64,000 bases of DNA from assembly GCF_027945075.1 (NCBI RefSeq), contig NZ_CP116034.1, positions 3,844,001-3,908,000 on the forward strand, read 5' to 3'. The position numbers and the translations under genes were made by a program. The notes beneath the pieces are model-generated. The model made no database searches, was not told where the DNA came from, and was given only the letters and a program-made list of their open reading frames with translations. This DNA is from Chryseobacterium sp. CY350. Lineage in GTDB: Bacteria > Bacteroidota > Bacteroidia > Flavobacteriales > Weeksellaceae. Of this stretch, positions 1-10,184 are shown in pieces (the stretch's first letter is position 1; each line of letters starts with the position of its first letter).

Positions 1-155
1 GTTAATTCATCAAACATTTTCTGATCGGTAGGGTCTAACTCGGAATAGCTGTCTGGAGAAGGTTTTAACAAGAAATATGCTAAGATGAGAACTGCGATAG
101 TCAAAAAAAAGATCACGAAGTGTCTTCTTTTGACATTTTTTTTAAAAATTGTCAT
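1..155 (-). CDS. Membrane-anchored protein, N-terminal fragment
   Basis: The first 51 codons of a gene that runs off the left edge. The product starts MTIFKKNVKRRHF, a basic stretch followed by one hydrophobic helix (about residues 13-30) and a polar region with SYSELDPTDQ. This is the layout of a type II single-pass membrane protein with a short cytoplasmic tail. The start ATG lies at 155-153. Too little is present to name a family. The reading frame is open across the whole visible part. Confidence 0.6.
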   Translation of the reverse strand, partial: MTIFKKNVKRRHFVIFFLTIAVLILAYFLLKPSPDSYSELDPTDQKMFDEL

Positions 156-371
156 AACTTTTTTTCATTTGTATTTCCGGCAAATATAAACATTTTTTCT
201 TTTCCTATTTTTTGTCAAAGATTCAGATAAAATGTATTAAAGTTATTTTTTGCTTAAAGTGATAATCCTGCAATATCTTAATGAAAATTTATTGGTTTAA
301 TGAAATCAGAAATAGTTGATTTAGTATAAAGCTTTTTCAAAGTTCATTATCAAATTCATAGTAGATATTTC

Positions 372-1166
<795 letters not shown>

Positions 1167-1193
1167 TTAAATCTATTATATTGTAAGGCGCAA

Positions 1194-1218
1194 GACACTT
1201 CGACAAGCTCAGTGTGAC
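1194..1218. repeat. Short imperfect palindrome in the rlaP-rtcB gap
   Basis: ACACT and AGTGT arms (1195-1199 and 1211-1215) enclose TTCGACAAGCTC. The sequence partly resembles the right arm of the cruciform repeats at 48.4-50.2 kb (CACTTCGA, GTGAC). It is probably a small member of the dispersed palindromic repeats of this genome group. The flanking gap also has AAGGCGCAAG-type motifs in both orientations. Confidence 0.4.
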
Positions 1219-1335
1219 AGTGTGTATTTCAAAAGTCTACAGTAAATTGAAAGTTGTAATTTTAATTGAGATGAAATCCTTGCGCCTTAAAAGTATAGTT
1301 GTTAAAGAAATTGCGCCTTTGCGATTGACCAACAA

Positions 1336-2793
<1,458 letters not shown>

Positions 2794-2839
2794 TTATTTT
2801 GATTATTTTTGAAATTAAATTAACCACAAAAGTCACAAA

Positions 2840-2993
2840 AGTTTTTTATCACATCAGTCACATTAGTTTTTAGCTAAAATCATTGAGGATATTTTAGAAC
2901 ACATGAGATTTTAAAAAATCAAAGAATTTTATCAGATGTGATCTTGATGTTTTAAAGTTTAAATCTTAATAATTCTAATGTGTTAAAAAAACT
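2840..2993. repeat. MITE-like element with imperfect terminal inverted repeats
   Basis: In the 300-bp gap between the divergent rtcB and HopJ genes. The left end (2840-2857, AGTTTTTTATCACATCAG) resembles the reverse complement of the right end (2975-2993). Further inverted pairs lie inside: ATCACATC at 2848-2855 with GATGTGAT at 2935-2942, and CACATTAG at 2859-2866 with CTAATGTG at 2975-2982. No ORF lies inside. Whether it is a mobile element or a folded intergenic repeat cannot be decided from one copy. Confidence 0.35.
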
Positions 2994-3030
2994 ATGAGCC
3001 TTAAATTTTAATACTAAAAAATAAAAAAAT

Positions 3031-3363
3031 ATGTTATTTGAACAATTAGAAAAATCGGCGCAGGAAATTCAATTTAAAGAAGTCATTGCTTTTATTGATG
3101 AGCATTACGATTTTACTCCGACAAAATTTACCAACGGAAATACGGTGAATCAGGCGGATCAAAACAACGGTTCTTGTAAGGTTTTCAGTTTTGCGAAACT
3201 GAATGATCTGTCGAAGCAGGAAACATTAAATCTTTTCGGGGAGTTCTACAGAGAAGATGTTTTGAAAAATCCGGAGGGAACGGATCATCAGAATATCAGG
3301 AATTTTATGGAGTTTGGCTGGGATGGAATTTCTTTTGAAGGGCAGGCTTTGAAGAGGAAGTAA
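3031..3363 (+). CDS. HopJ type III effector family protein
   Basis: A 110-aa soluble protein matching the small HopJ family (PF08888) in length and pattern, with the conserved core FTNGNTVNQADQNNGSCKVF at about residues 29-48 and the NIRNFMEFGWDGISFEG ending. The name comes from a Pseudomonas syringae effector, but members are widespread in free-living bacteria without type III secretion, so an effector role is not implied. No signal peptide or membrane segment. It diverges from rtcB. It and the WYL gene downstream lie on the same strand, 178 bp apart, with repeats between. Function is unknown. Confidence 0.8.
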   Translation: MLFEQLEKSAQEIQFKEVIAFIDEHYDFTPTKFTNGNTVNQADQNNGSCKVFSFAKLNDLSKQETLNLFGEFYREDVLKNPEGTDHQNIRNFMEFGWDGISFEGQALKRK

Positions 3364-3400
3364 ACTTGTAAAAACAATAGATTCTTGGCAAGAACAACAC

Positions 3401-3460
3401 GCTTAACCACCCCGTCAAAAATTCTTTGAATTTTCGCCACCCCTCCAGAGGAGGGGAATT
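3401..3460. repeat. Double-hairpin intergenic repeat
   Basis: Two adjacent hairpins: AAAATTC TTT GAATTTT (3417-3434) and CCCCTCC AGA GGAGGGG (3439-3456). The sequence matches my memory of a dispersed flavobacterial repeat with a CCCCTCC/GGAGGGG core, though I cannot count copies here. The second hairpin is followed by AATTCTTTG, not a clean T-run, so it is a poor terminator. Confidence 0.5.
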
Positions 3461-3480
3461 CTTTGCGCCTTAGTCTTGAA

Positions 3481-3540
3481 CTCAACCTTAATTTAATCAT
3501 TGCCTTAACCTTAAACTTAACCTTTACCTTAACCTCACTC
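3481..3540. repeat. Degenerate CTTAAC-type short repeats before the WYL gene
   Basis: Several imperfect copies of the hexamer CTTAAC (or CCTTAA) immediately precede the WYL start codon at 3542. Such hexamer tracts may be neutral intergenic sequence or a binding region for the regulator; no clear -7 box is visible here. Confidence 0.4.
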
Positions 3541-3541
3541 T

Positions 3542-4561
3542 ATGTCGTCAAATAAAAATGCTTTGATCCGTTACAAAACTTTAGATAAATGTCTGAAGAA
3601 TAAGTACAAACAATATACTCTGGAAGATTTAATTGAAGAATGTTCTGAGGCTTTATTTGAATTTGAAGGTAAAGAGTCTTTTGTCAGTAAAAGAACAGTG
3701 CAGCTTGATCTGCAGAATATGCGGAGTGAAAAATTTGGCTATGAAGCACCGATTGAAGTTTACGACAAAAAATATTACCGCTACAGTGATCCCGATTACA
3801 GTATTCATCAGATTTCTGTGAATGAAAATGATCTGAAAGCGATGAATAATGCGGTGCAGATTTTAAAGCAGTTTAAAGATTTTTCGATGTTCAAAGATAT
3901 GAATGGGGTGATTCAGAAACTGGAAGATTCTATTCATTCGACCAATCAAAAGTCGATTATTCATTTGGATAAAAATGAACAGTTGAAAGGTTTGGAGCAT
4001 ATTGATATTTTGTATGAGGCAATTTTAAATAAGAAAGTTCTCAATATTTTATATAAAAGTTTTACGGCAAAACAATCTAGTAATTTTGTTGTGCATCCGC
4101 AATTGCTGAAAGAGTATAACAACCGTTGGTTTCTGATCTGTCTTCACAAAGGAAAAATGTATAATCTCGCTTTGGACAGGATGGAATCTATTGAAGTGGA
4201 TGAAAAAACTCCTTACATCGACCAAGATCTTGACGGAGACGAATTTTTCAAAGATATTGTGGGTGTAACGGTTTCAGATACGATGAAACCTAGAAATGTG
4301 TTTTTTTTTGTAGATGCATCGAATACACCTTACATCAAAACAAAACCTGTGCACAAAAGTCAGGAAGTGGTAAGTGAAGACGAAGACGGAGCAATTTTTA
4401 AAATCTGTGTTCAGATCAATTATGAGCTCGAGCGGCTTCTATTGGGCTTTGGAAACTGTCTGATCGTTCATAAGCCAAGAAATCTGAGGTTGAGAATGGA
4501 GGAGAAATTTAAAAATGGTCTAAAAAATTATCAGAATCTAATTATTGAAGATGAGGTTTAG
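3542..4561 (+). CDS. WYL domain transcriptional regulator
   Basis: A 339-aa regulator with an N-terminal winged-helix region (about residues 1-75; the KRTVQLDLQNMRSE stretch is the typical recognition-helix and wing part) and a central WYL domain (about 150-225, with VLNILYKSF, VHPQLLKEYNNRWFLIC and LALDRMESIEV). A C-terminal WCX-like extension runs to about 330. WYL regulators bind DNA and are thought to sense nucleic-acid or nucleotide ligands. They are recurrently found next to RNA-repair and defence genes. The neighbouring rtcB/rlaP genes are therefore plausible targets, by inference only. Length is normal and the gene looks intact. Confidence 0.88.
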   Translation: MSSNKNALIRYKTLDKCLKNKYKQYTLEDLIEECSEALFEFEGKESFVSKRTVQLDLQNMRSEKFGYEAPIEVYDKKYYRYSDPDYSIHQISVNENDLKAMNNAVQILKQFKDFSMFKDMNGVIQKLEDSIHSTNQKSIIHLDKNEQLKGLEHIDILYEAILNKKVLNILYKSFTAKQSSNFVVHPQLLKEYNNRWFLICLHKGKMYNLALDRMESIEVDEKTPYIDQDLDGDEFFKDIVGVTVSDTMKPRNVFFFVDASNTPYIKTKPVHKSQEVVSEDEDGAIFKICVQINYELERLLLGFGNCLIVHKPRNLRLRMEEKFKNGLKNYQNLIIEDEV

Positions 4562-4629
4562 CAGATTGAGATTATTTCTTCTCAATTTTTGTGGCGCAGA
4601 TATTGTAATGTTTTTGAAAAATAAATATT

Positions 4630-4761
4630 ATGAAATCTAGAATATTAAAAGCGGTACTTGCAATGGTGGTACCAATCGTCATTGATTATGTGATCAAAAA
4701 ATTTACTGAAAAGAAAGATGTGGTGAGCGATCCAAACAGACAGATTCCTTCGCCGCACTAA
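4630..4761 (+). CDS. Small hydrophobic protein, 43 aa
   Basis: An ATG-initiated 43-codon ORF, 68 bp after the WYL gene. The product begins MKSRILKAVLAMVVPIVI, giving a hydrophobic segment at about residues 5-22, then a lysine-rich KKFTEKKD stretch and a Pro/Ser-rich tail. A hairpin terminator follows 24 bp after the stop, which supports a real gene end. This looks like a small membrane-associated protein of unknown function; I do not recognise a family. Confidence 0.55.
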   Translation: MKSRILKAVLAMVVPIVIDYVIKKFTEKKDVVSDPNRQIPSPH

Positions 4762-4785
4762 AAAAATTAACTTTATACTTTCTGA

Positions 4786-4811
4786 GTCCTGCATTTTGTA
4801 GGGCTTTTTTT
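4786..4811 (+). terminator. Rho-independent terminator
   Basis: Stem GTCCTGC/GTAGGGC (4786-4792 with 4798-4804, two G-U pairs), loop ATTTT, then seven T. It ends the WYL/small-ORF transcript and overlaps the last bases of the convergent DUF1501 gene. Confidence 0.7.
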
Positions 4812-6000
4812 ATATAAAATCATAAACGCCGTTTTTCCAGCCCAAAACTTTTGATGAATCGGCATTGAGCCAGTTTTTGAGAATGGTTGCATATACTTTT
4901 CTGAAATCTTCTGTATAGATTAAGTCTCCTTCATTCAGATTCTGTAAATCGGGGAGCGCGTTGAGAATTCCTTTCTTTTTTAAACCACCGCTGATGAAAA
5001 ACATTTGATTGGCGGTTCCGTGATCAGTTCCTTTGCTTGCATTTTGGGCAACACGACGACCGAATTCTGAAAAAGTCATGAGTAAAATATCGTTAAACAA
5101 TCCGTTGGCTTTCATATCTGCAACGAAAGATTTTACTGCCTCGTTGATTTCTCCAAAAAGTTTTTGCTGTCTTTCATTTTGATTGACGTGCGTGTCGAAG
5201 CTTCCGATTGAAAGATAATAAACCTGCGTGTTGATGTCAGATTTTATCAGTGATGCAACAGTTTTAAAGTCTTTTCCAAGTTTGGAATTCGGGTATTCCT
5301 GAGTGGTTTTTTTAGCTTTACTTTTCTCGAAAATATAATCGGCATTGTTTATAGTTGAGCCTAAAGTTTTGTATAAATAAGAAACCGTCTCATCATCATG
5401 ATGATGATCGCTTTCATAAAGTGATTTGAAATATTTTTCCTGACTTGTCTGATACAGTTTTTTAGGATCTTTAAAGGCAAAAGCTTTGTTATTTTCACCT
5501 TTTAAAGCTAAACTCAACATATCGTCAACTTCCAGAGCCTGAGTTGGATGCTCGCATTTATAGCACTCTTCATCCAGGAATCTTCCGAGCCATCCCGTTT
5601 CTAAAAATTCGTCGCTTTCACTTGCAGAATGCCAAATATCCATGCTTCGGAAATGCGATTTGTCGGGGTTTGGATAGCCAACATTATTCATCAATGAAAG
5701 TTCACCATCATCGAATAATTCTTTAAAATAAGATAGAGCCGGATTAATTCCGGTTTCATCATTTAAAGCTAAAGAATCGTTGATGGCAATGTTGCTTCTT
5801 TCTTTAAAGTATATATCATTTTTTGTGGGAATGATCGTGTTCAAACCATCATTTCCACCTGTAAACTGAAGGACAATCAGTATTTTCTGATTCGGGTTTA
5901 ATGCATTATCCAACGTCATCGACTGTAGGAAATTGGGAATAAACAGTGAAGCTGTTGCCAACGAGCTAATCTTTAAAAAATCTCTTCTTTTGATGATCAT
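4810..6000 (-). CDS. DUF1501 family exported protein (Tat signal)
   Basis: A 396-aa protein of the DUF1501 family, related to the sulfatase/alkaline phosphatase fold. The N terminus IIKRRDFLKISSLATA carries a twin-arginine motif followed by a hydrophobic stretch, so export by Tat in folded form is likely. Family blocks include QFTGGNDGLNTIIP (about 44-57), NPALSYFKELFDDGELS, HFRSMDIWHSA and, near the C terminus, FSEFGRRVAQNASKGTDHGTA. It lies 52 bp downstream of the DUF1800 gene. The two families are almost always paired and are widespread in Bacteroidota and Planctomycetes. The biochemical role of the pair is not established. Confidence 0.9.
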   Translation of the reverse strand: MIIKRRDFLKISSLATASLFIPNFLQSMTLDNALNPNQKILIVLQFTGGNDGLNTIIPTKNDIYFKERSNIAINDSLALNDETGINPALSYFKELFDDGELSLMNNVGYPNPDKSHFRSMDIWHSASESDEFLETGWLGRFLDEECYKCEHPTQALEVDDMLSLALKGENNKAFAFKDPKKLYQTSQEKYFKSLYESDHHHDDETVSYLYKTLGSTINNADYIFEKSKAKKTTQEYPNSKLGKDFKTVASLIKSDINTQVYYLSIGSFDTHVNQNERQQKLFGEINEAVKSFVADMKANGLFNDILLMTFSEFGRRVAQNASKGTDHGTANQMFFISGGLKKKGILNALPDLQNLNEGDLIYTEDFRKVYATILKNWLNADSSKVLGWKNGVYDFI

Positions 6001-6052
6001 AATTTCTTTGCTTTGATGTATTTAAAACTAATTTTCTCCAATTCCCAACTCA

Positions 6053-7426
6053 TCACATCAACTGATATTCTGGCGTTGACATGAGGTTGATGATATTCAT
6101 TTTGATGCTTTGATCTGAAAATTGTTGAACAGTATTCATATCCAAAGAATCTGAATTGACGATCAGATAGTCTTCTGCTTTTTTCGAGGCTAAAACTTTT
6201 TCAACTTTCGCCCAGTCAATCGTGATATTCGGGCTTTTAAAACTTTTATTTAAAGCTTCACGGGATTTCATTCCCATATCCATATCATCATCTTCCTTTG
6301 CAGAATATTCCATTGGTCTTAAGCCCGACCATATTTGCGGGATCTGAAGACGAAGCATTAAAGTCGAACTGTCGATCCATGATTTTCCGTTGGGCCAGCC
6401 CGCAACATTTGGTGGATAGAGCAACATTTGGCCGAGAAGTTTCTGGTAAACGGTAATGTTTTCAGGATTTTGAATTTCCATAGGAAGCATTCTCATCATT
6501 CCGGCGAGAAGTTCGGTGGGTGATTTTATTCGGTTTCCGATATTTTTTTTGTTGTAAAACCATGTGCTTGAAAATATTTCGGTCATTAGTTTTTTGATGT
6601 CATATCCCGATTCGTAAAAATTTTTACTGAGAGTTTTAATGATTGCTGAATCAGGTTTTTCGTTTACAAAGAAAGTGTAGATCTTTGTCGTGATAAAATC
6701 AGCTGTAGTTTTCTGTTCCAAAATAATATTTAAAACATCATCACCTGTGAAATTTCCGGTTTTTCCGAGGAAGGTTTTTGAGCCTTCATCGTGTTGTTTT
6801 TTTCTTTGAATAAAATTGCCTTCTTTATCATAACCCCAACCCGTAAAAGCTCTTGCAGCCTCGCGGATGTCTTTTTCGGTGTAATTTCCTCTTCCCATTG
6901 TAAAAAGTTCCATCACTTCGCGGGCAAAATTTTCGTTGGGATGATCTTTTTTATTCTGCTGATTGTTCAGAAACTGTAACATCGAAGGTGAACGACTCAC
7001 TTCAAAAAGTAAATCTTTGAATGTACTTAAAGATTTTTCTCTGATAACATTCAGAAGCTGTTGATTGAATTTCGGATTGTTGATTCTTGTTGCAAAATGT
7101 CCGTGCCAGAAAAAAGCCATTTTCTCGCGAAGCTGTTCGCTGCTGGTGGTCATTTTTTTGAGGAAATTTAGATTAAGCTCGTTATTCTGCTTCTGATTCA
7201 CTTTTTGGATTTCTCTTCTTTTTACAGCGTTGGCTTTAGGATCATTGTATTCTACTTGCTCAATATCAGGCGTTTGGTAGATAACTGGTGAGAAGGTTTC
7301 TTCTTTGAAAACTTGCTTTAAAATTGCCATGATGGGTTCATTTTTCAAATGATCAATCTGCTGAATTCCAGGTCCGAAACCGGCACGCCATAGTAGATGT
7401 TTGTTGTGAAGAAAGTTGGTCACCAT
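6053..7426 (-). CDS. DUF1800 family protein
   Basis: 457 aa from the ATG at 7426; the frame can be extended to a TTG at 7453 but the ATG gives the usual short N terminus (MVTNFLHNKHLLWRAGFGPG). Family landmarks: LLWRAGFGP at the start, EKMAFFWHGHFAT, NENFAREVMELFTMGRGNYTE, AARAFTGWGY, and YPPNVAGWPNGKSWIDSST near 350. It is transcribed just ahead of the DUF1501 gene. No clear signal peptide is visible, unlike its partner. The pair may act on a surface or periplasmic substrate, but nothing in the sequence names it. Confidence 0.9.
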   Translation of the reverse strand: MVTNFLHNKHLLWRAGFGPGIQQIDHLKNEPIMAILKQVFKEETFSPVIYQTPDIEQVEYNDPKANAVKRREIQKVNQKQNNELNLNFLKKMTTSSEQLREKMAFFWHGHFATRINNPKFNQQLLNVIREKSLSTFKDLLFEVSRSPSMLQFLNNQQNKKDHPNENFAREVMELFTMGRGNYTEKDIREAARAFTGWGYDKEGNFIQRKKQHDEGSKTFLGKTGNFTGDDVLNIILEQKTTADFITTKIYTFFVNEKPDSAIIKTLSKNFYESGYDIKKLMTEIFSSTWFYNKKNIGNRIKSPTELLAGMMRMLPMEIQNPENITVYQKLLGQMLLYPPNVAGWPNGKSWIDSSTLMLRLQIPQIWSGLRPMEYSAKEDDDMDMGMKSREALNKSFKSPNITIDWAKVEKVLASKKAEDYLIVNSDSLDMNTVQQFSDQSIKMNIINLMSTPEYQLM

Positions 7427-7560
7427 AATCCTGATTTTATTTTTGATGTTCAAATAGAGAATAGGTTAAACTATATAAACAAATATTAAAGATAATTTAT
7501 TGTTGTAACCATATAAAGTTAAACAAGTATTTAATTATTAAAAAACATAATATTTTGATT

Positions 7561-7611
7561 TTTAGTGAATTATGTTTTTCCGGTGTTTAATAATCGTCTT
7601 TAGTGAATTAT
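7561..7611. repeat. Exact 13-bp direct repeat upstream of the sigma-54-like promoter
   Basis: TTTAGTGAATTAT occurs at 7561-7573 and again at 7599-7611, start-to-start 38 bp. The second copy abuts the -24 element. Paired upstream sites are expected for enhancer-binding activators, so these are candidate operator sites. Confidence 0.5.
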
Positions 7612-7612
7612 T

Positions 7613-7629
7613 TTGGCATGATTTTTACA
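7613..7629 (+). promoter_or_regulatory. Candidate sigma-54 (-24/-12) promoter
   Basis: TTGGCATGATTTTTACA has GG at 7615-7616, ten bases, then AC where the consensus has GC. Spacing is exact and the -24 part TTGGCA is intact; the -12 G is changed to A. The inferred start would be near 7640, about 25 bp before the ATG at 7666. No TAnnTTTG box was seen for this gene. Confidence 0.5.
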
Positions 7630-7665
7630 TCTCACTTTTCAGTAAAATTTTAAAAAATCAGAGTT

Positions 7666-8229
7666 ATGAAAATGTTTAAACAAACCATAGTAGCAGCTGG
7701 AATTCTTACAGCAGGTTTAGTAAGTGCGCAGAGTGCTCAGATGAACAATATGATCAAAGTAGGTGCAACGGCTGGTATTGCTGTTCCTTCAGATAACGTT
7801 TCTGCCGCAGTAGGTGTAGATGTGGCATACCAGAATTTGATCACTCCGGGATTCGGTTTAGGTATTGCAACAGGTTATACACACTATTTTGGTAAAGATA
7901 ATAACGGGTACGATAATAACGATGTAGGTGTAGTTCCTGTGGCTGCATTATTCAGAATTTATCCTAAGCAGACAGGTTTCTATTTTGGTGCCGATCTTGG
8001 ATACGGATTTTTAGTTGGTGATGAAAAAGTTGCAACCAACTCCGGAACAGACCGACCAGATGGTGGTTTTTATCTAAAACCTGAAATAGGATATCACAAC
8101 AGAGACTGGAATTTCTTCCTTCAATATCAGAAAGTATTCTCAGGAAGTAACGGCGATGTAGCTGGCCAAGACTATAATGTGGGCAGCATCGGTGCAGGAT
8201 TTTCTTACAATATTCCTTTAGGGAAATAA
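7666..8229 (+). CDS. Outer-membrane beta-barrel protein
   Basis: A 187-aa protein with a signal peptide (MKMFKQTIVAAGILTAGLVS, cleavage near AQS) and alternating hydrophobic/polar strands rich in Gly and aromatic residues, such as FGLGIATGYTHYFG, FYFGADLGYGFLVG and WNFFLQYQKVF. It ends with SIGAGFSYNIPLGK, a typical last strand although the final residue is Lys rather than an aromatic. It resembles the OmpX/OprF-type 8-stranded barrels of Bacteroidota. Its promoter region looks sigma-54-like with paired direct repeats, hinting at conditional expression. Ligand or function is unknown. Confidence 0.8.
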   Translation: MKMFKQTIVAAGILTAGLVSAQSAQMNNMIKVGATAGIAVPSDNVSAAVGVDVAYQNLITPGFGLGIATGYTHYFGKDNNGYDNNDVGVVPVAALFRIYPKQTGFYFGADLGYGFLVGDEKVATNSGTDRPDGGFYLKPEIGYHNRDWNFFLQYQKVFSGSNGDVAGQDYNVGSIGAGFSYNIPLGK

Positions 8230-8257
8230 TATAAAGTTTTATAATTAATTATAAACC

Positions 8258-8289
8258 AAACCTTTTCTAGTTTTTGAAAAGGTTTTCTG
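8258..8289 (+). terminator. Terminator after the barrel gene
   Basis: Stem AAACCTTTTC/GAAAAGGTTT (8258-8267 with 8276-8285) with a T-rich loop, followed by TCTG rather than a long T-run. Moderate strength. Confidence 0.55.
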
Positions 8290-8319
8290 TTACCTAGCGG
8301 GAATTACCAAAACAATTAT

Positions 8320-8327
8320 TATATTTG
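8320..8327 (+). promoter_or_regulatory. -7 box TATATTTG of glk
   Basis: Exact match to the Bacteroidota -7 consensus TAnnTTTG. It overlaps the possible TTG start at 8325, so that codon cannot be in the transcript; this decides for the ATG at 8343. Confidence 0.65.
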
Positions 8328-8342
8328 ATAAAATTTGCGATT

Positions 8343-9398
8343 ATGAACTTAAATCCTAAATTTCCACTTTTTTTACCGGGAGTGAAAAACAGCAATAACG
8401 ATAATGTTTCAATCATTGGTGCAAACCTTCGTGAAGATATTACCACGGTCGCTTATTATATCTCCGGAAATGGTGGGATTGAAACTAAAATTCAAAAAAA
8501 TTACCCTACAAAAGAATATTCTTCTTTTTCTGATATTCTCAAGCAGTTTGTGCAGGAAGAGCAGTTAGAAAACGTGAAACGTTTAGGTATTTCTGTGCCC
8601 GGACCAGTGTTGAATGGGAAAAGTAATCCCGCAAGATTAGGCTGGAGTCTTGATATTGAAGAGTTTAAAAATACTTTCGGTGTAGAAGATGTTTGCATGC
8701 TGAATGATCAGGAAGCAGCGGCTTATGGTATCGCACTTCTGGAGGACAGTGATCTGGATGCTATCTATAGCAGCGGTCATCTGGAAAAAGGAAATGTTGC
8801 CATTTTAGCTCCAGGAAACGGACTCGGTGAAGCAGGATATTTCTTCGACGGAAAATATCTGAGACCTTTTGCTACAGAAGGCGGTCACTCAGAATTTTCA
8901 CCAAGAACAAATGTTGAGGTTGAATTTTACCAGTTTCTAAATAATATCTACGGAATTGTAAGTTGGGAAAATGTACTTTCTAAAACAGGATTGTTTAATA
9001 TCTACAGATTTCTGAGAGACGTGAAAAGACATCCTGAACCGGAATGGCTTTCTGAAAAACTGAATAACGGTGACGGAAATTTCACGGAAGAAATTTTTAA
9101 GGCTGCTATGGAAGAAGATGTAATGATCTGCAAAATCGCATTAGATACATTCCTGGAGTTTTTGGCGAGAGAGGCGAACAACCTTACATTAAAGTTAAAA
9201 GCAACAGGTGGTTTATTGATTGCAGGAGATATTCCACAAATCATCAGACAATATATCGATAAAGATAAATTTTACGAGAAATTTAAGATCAGCGATAAGA
9301 TGGAAGATATGCTGAAGAATATTCCGATCTATCTCATCAATACCGACAGTACCAGTATTAATGGTGCTGCACTTTACACCGCTTATTATAAAGACTAA
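8343..9398 (+). CDS. glk: Glucokinase
   Basis: A 351-aa glucokinase (PF02685 family, ASKHA fold) that phosphorylates glucose to glucose-6-phosphate with ATP in the cytoplasm. Visible motifs: IGANLREDITTVAYY (phosphate-1 region, with Asn in place of the usual Asp of DxGxT), LGISVPGPV, NDQEAAAYG with the catalytic-region Asp, APGNGLGEAG (phosphate-2), ATEGGHSEFSPR, and a C-terminal TGGLLIAGDI adenosine motif. Length is typical. The gene has its own promoter and a strong terminator. The ATG at 8343 is preferred over an upstream TTG that sits in the promoter. Confidence 0.9.
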   Translation: MNLNPKFPLFLPGVKNSNNDNVSIIGANLREDITTVAYYISGNGGIETKIQKNYPTKEYSSFSDILKQFVQEEQLENVKRLGISVPGPVLNGKSNPARLGWSLDIEEFKNTFGVEDVCMLNDQEAAAYGIALLEDSDLDAIYSSGHLEKGNVAILAPGNGLGEAGYFFDGKYLRPFATEGGHSEFSPRTNVEVEFYQFLNNIYGIVSWENVLSKTGLFNIYRFLRDVKRHPEPEWLSEKLNNGDGNFTEEIFKAAMEEDVMICKIALDTFLEFLAREANNLTLKLKATGGLLIAGDIPQIIRQYIDKDKFYEKFKISDKMEDMLKNIPIYLINTDSTSINGAALYTAYYKD

Positions 9399-9405
9399 AA
9401 TATTG

Positions 9406-9430
9406 CTCCGAAGAAATTCGGAGTTTTTTT
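9406..9430 (+). terminator. Strong terminator after glk
   Basis: Perfect stem CTCCGAA/TTCGGAG (9406-9412 with 9417-9423), GAAA tetraloop and seven T. Confidence 0.85.
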
Positions 9431-9502
9431 ATGGATTATTTTAGTCATAGAAATTATTTGAGATATTGATGTAGATCAAGATGAAATATTCGATAAGATA
9501 AT

Positions 9503-9510
9503 TACATTTG
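9503..9510 (+). promoter_or_regulatory. -7 box TACATTTG of the first YceI gene
   Basis: Exact TAnnTTTG match, 29 bp before the ATG at 9540. No good -33 TTG is seen at the usual distance. Confidence 0.6.
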
Positions 9511-9539
9511 CAGCAATAAATAATTAAATAATTTTATTC

Positions 9540-10106
9540 ATGAAAAAAATATTCTTGGTAGCGGTTTTATCGAGTGGTCTTGCTTTCGGTCAGTCAAAAA
9601 AAGTAGTAACATCTGATGTTCACTGGTGGGGTTATAAAGTTGCTAAAACTGAATCAAGCTCTCACGACGGAACGGTAAAAGTAAAATCCGGAAATATGAT
9701 CATGAAAGGGAACGAGCTTGTAGGCGGAGATTTTGTTTTGGACATGACTTCTATTAATGCTACAGATCTTTCAGGCGAATATCAAGGTAAACTGAATGGT
9801 CACCTTAAAAACGGAGATTTCTTTGAAGTTGAAAAATTCCCGAATGCAAGTTTTAAAATTACTTCTGTTAAGAAAAACAGTGATAAAGTTTACAACAAAC
9901 TGGTAACAGGAAATCTTACCGTAAAAGGAAAAACGAGCCCTGTTTCGTTCCCTGCAAAAGTAAATTACTCAAACGGAGTGGTAAGTTTAGAGTCTAATAA
10001 ATTCTCTTTTGACAGACAAAAATTTGATGTCGCTTACAAATCTTCTATGAAAGACGTTTTTGTGAAAGATGATATCGATATGCTTGTAAAAGTGACAGCA
10101 AAATAA
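9540..10106 (+). CDS. YceI family protein (first copy)
   Basis: A 188-aa secreted lipocalin-like protein. Signal peptide MKKIFLVAVLSSGLAFGQ, then the YceI pattern: VHWWGYKVAKTESSSHDGTV (about 26-45), GGDFVLDMTSI, HLKNGDFFEVEKFPNASF and LTVKGKTSPVSFPAKV. YceI proteins form a calycin barrel that binds polyisoprenoids or amphiphilic lipids in the periplasm. Its own promoter and terminator flank it. The next gene is a diverged paralogue in tandem. Confidence 0.9.
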   Translation: MKKIFLVAVLSSGLAFGQSKKVVTSDVHWWGYKVAKTESSSHDGTVKVKSGNMIMKGNELVGGDFVLDMTSINATDLSGEYQGKLNGHLKNGDFFEVEKFPNASFKITSVKKNSDKVYNKLVTGNLTVKGKTSPVSFPAKVNYSNGVVSLESNKFSFDRQKFDVAYKSSMKDVFVKDDIDMLVKVTAK

Positions 10107-10127
10107 TTTAATCAAAAAAATATTATT

Positions 10128-10157
10128 AAAAGTGTAGAAGTTCTACACTTTTTTTTA
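10128..10157 (+). terminator. Terminator after the first YceI gene
   Basis: Stem AAAGTGTAGAA/TTCTACACTTT with almost no loop, followed by a run of T. The tail merges into the -7 box of the next gene (10156-10163). Confidence 0.8.
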
Positions 10158-10163
10158 TTTTTG
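10156..10163 (+). promoter_or_regulatory. -7 box TATTTTTG of the second YceI gene
   Basis: Exact TAnnTTTG match that begins within the T-run of the preceding terminator, so termination of one gene and initiation of the next share bases. The ATG follows at 10185. Confidence 0.6.
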
Positions 10164-10184
10164 TTGAATTGTAAATAAAAAAGA

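Noticed and set aside
3361..3541. TTGGCAAGAACA as a sigma-54 promoter before the WYL gene
   Set aside because: The -12 element is absent at the required spacing.
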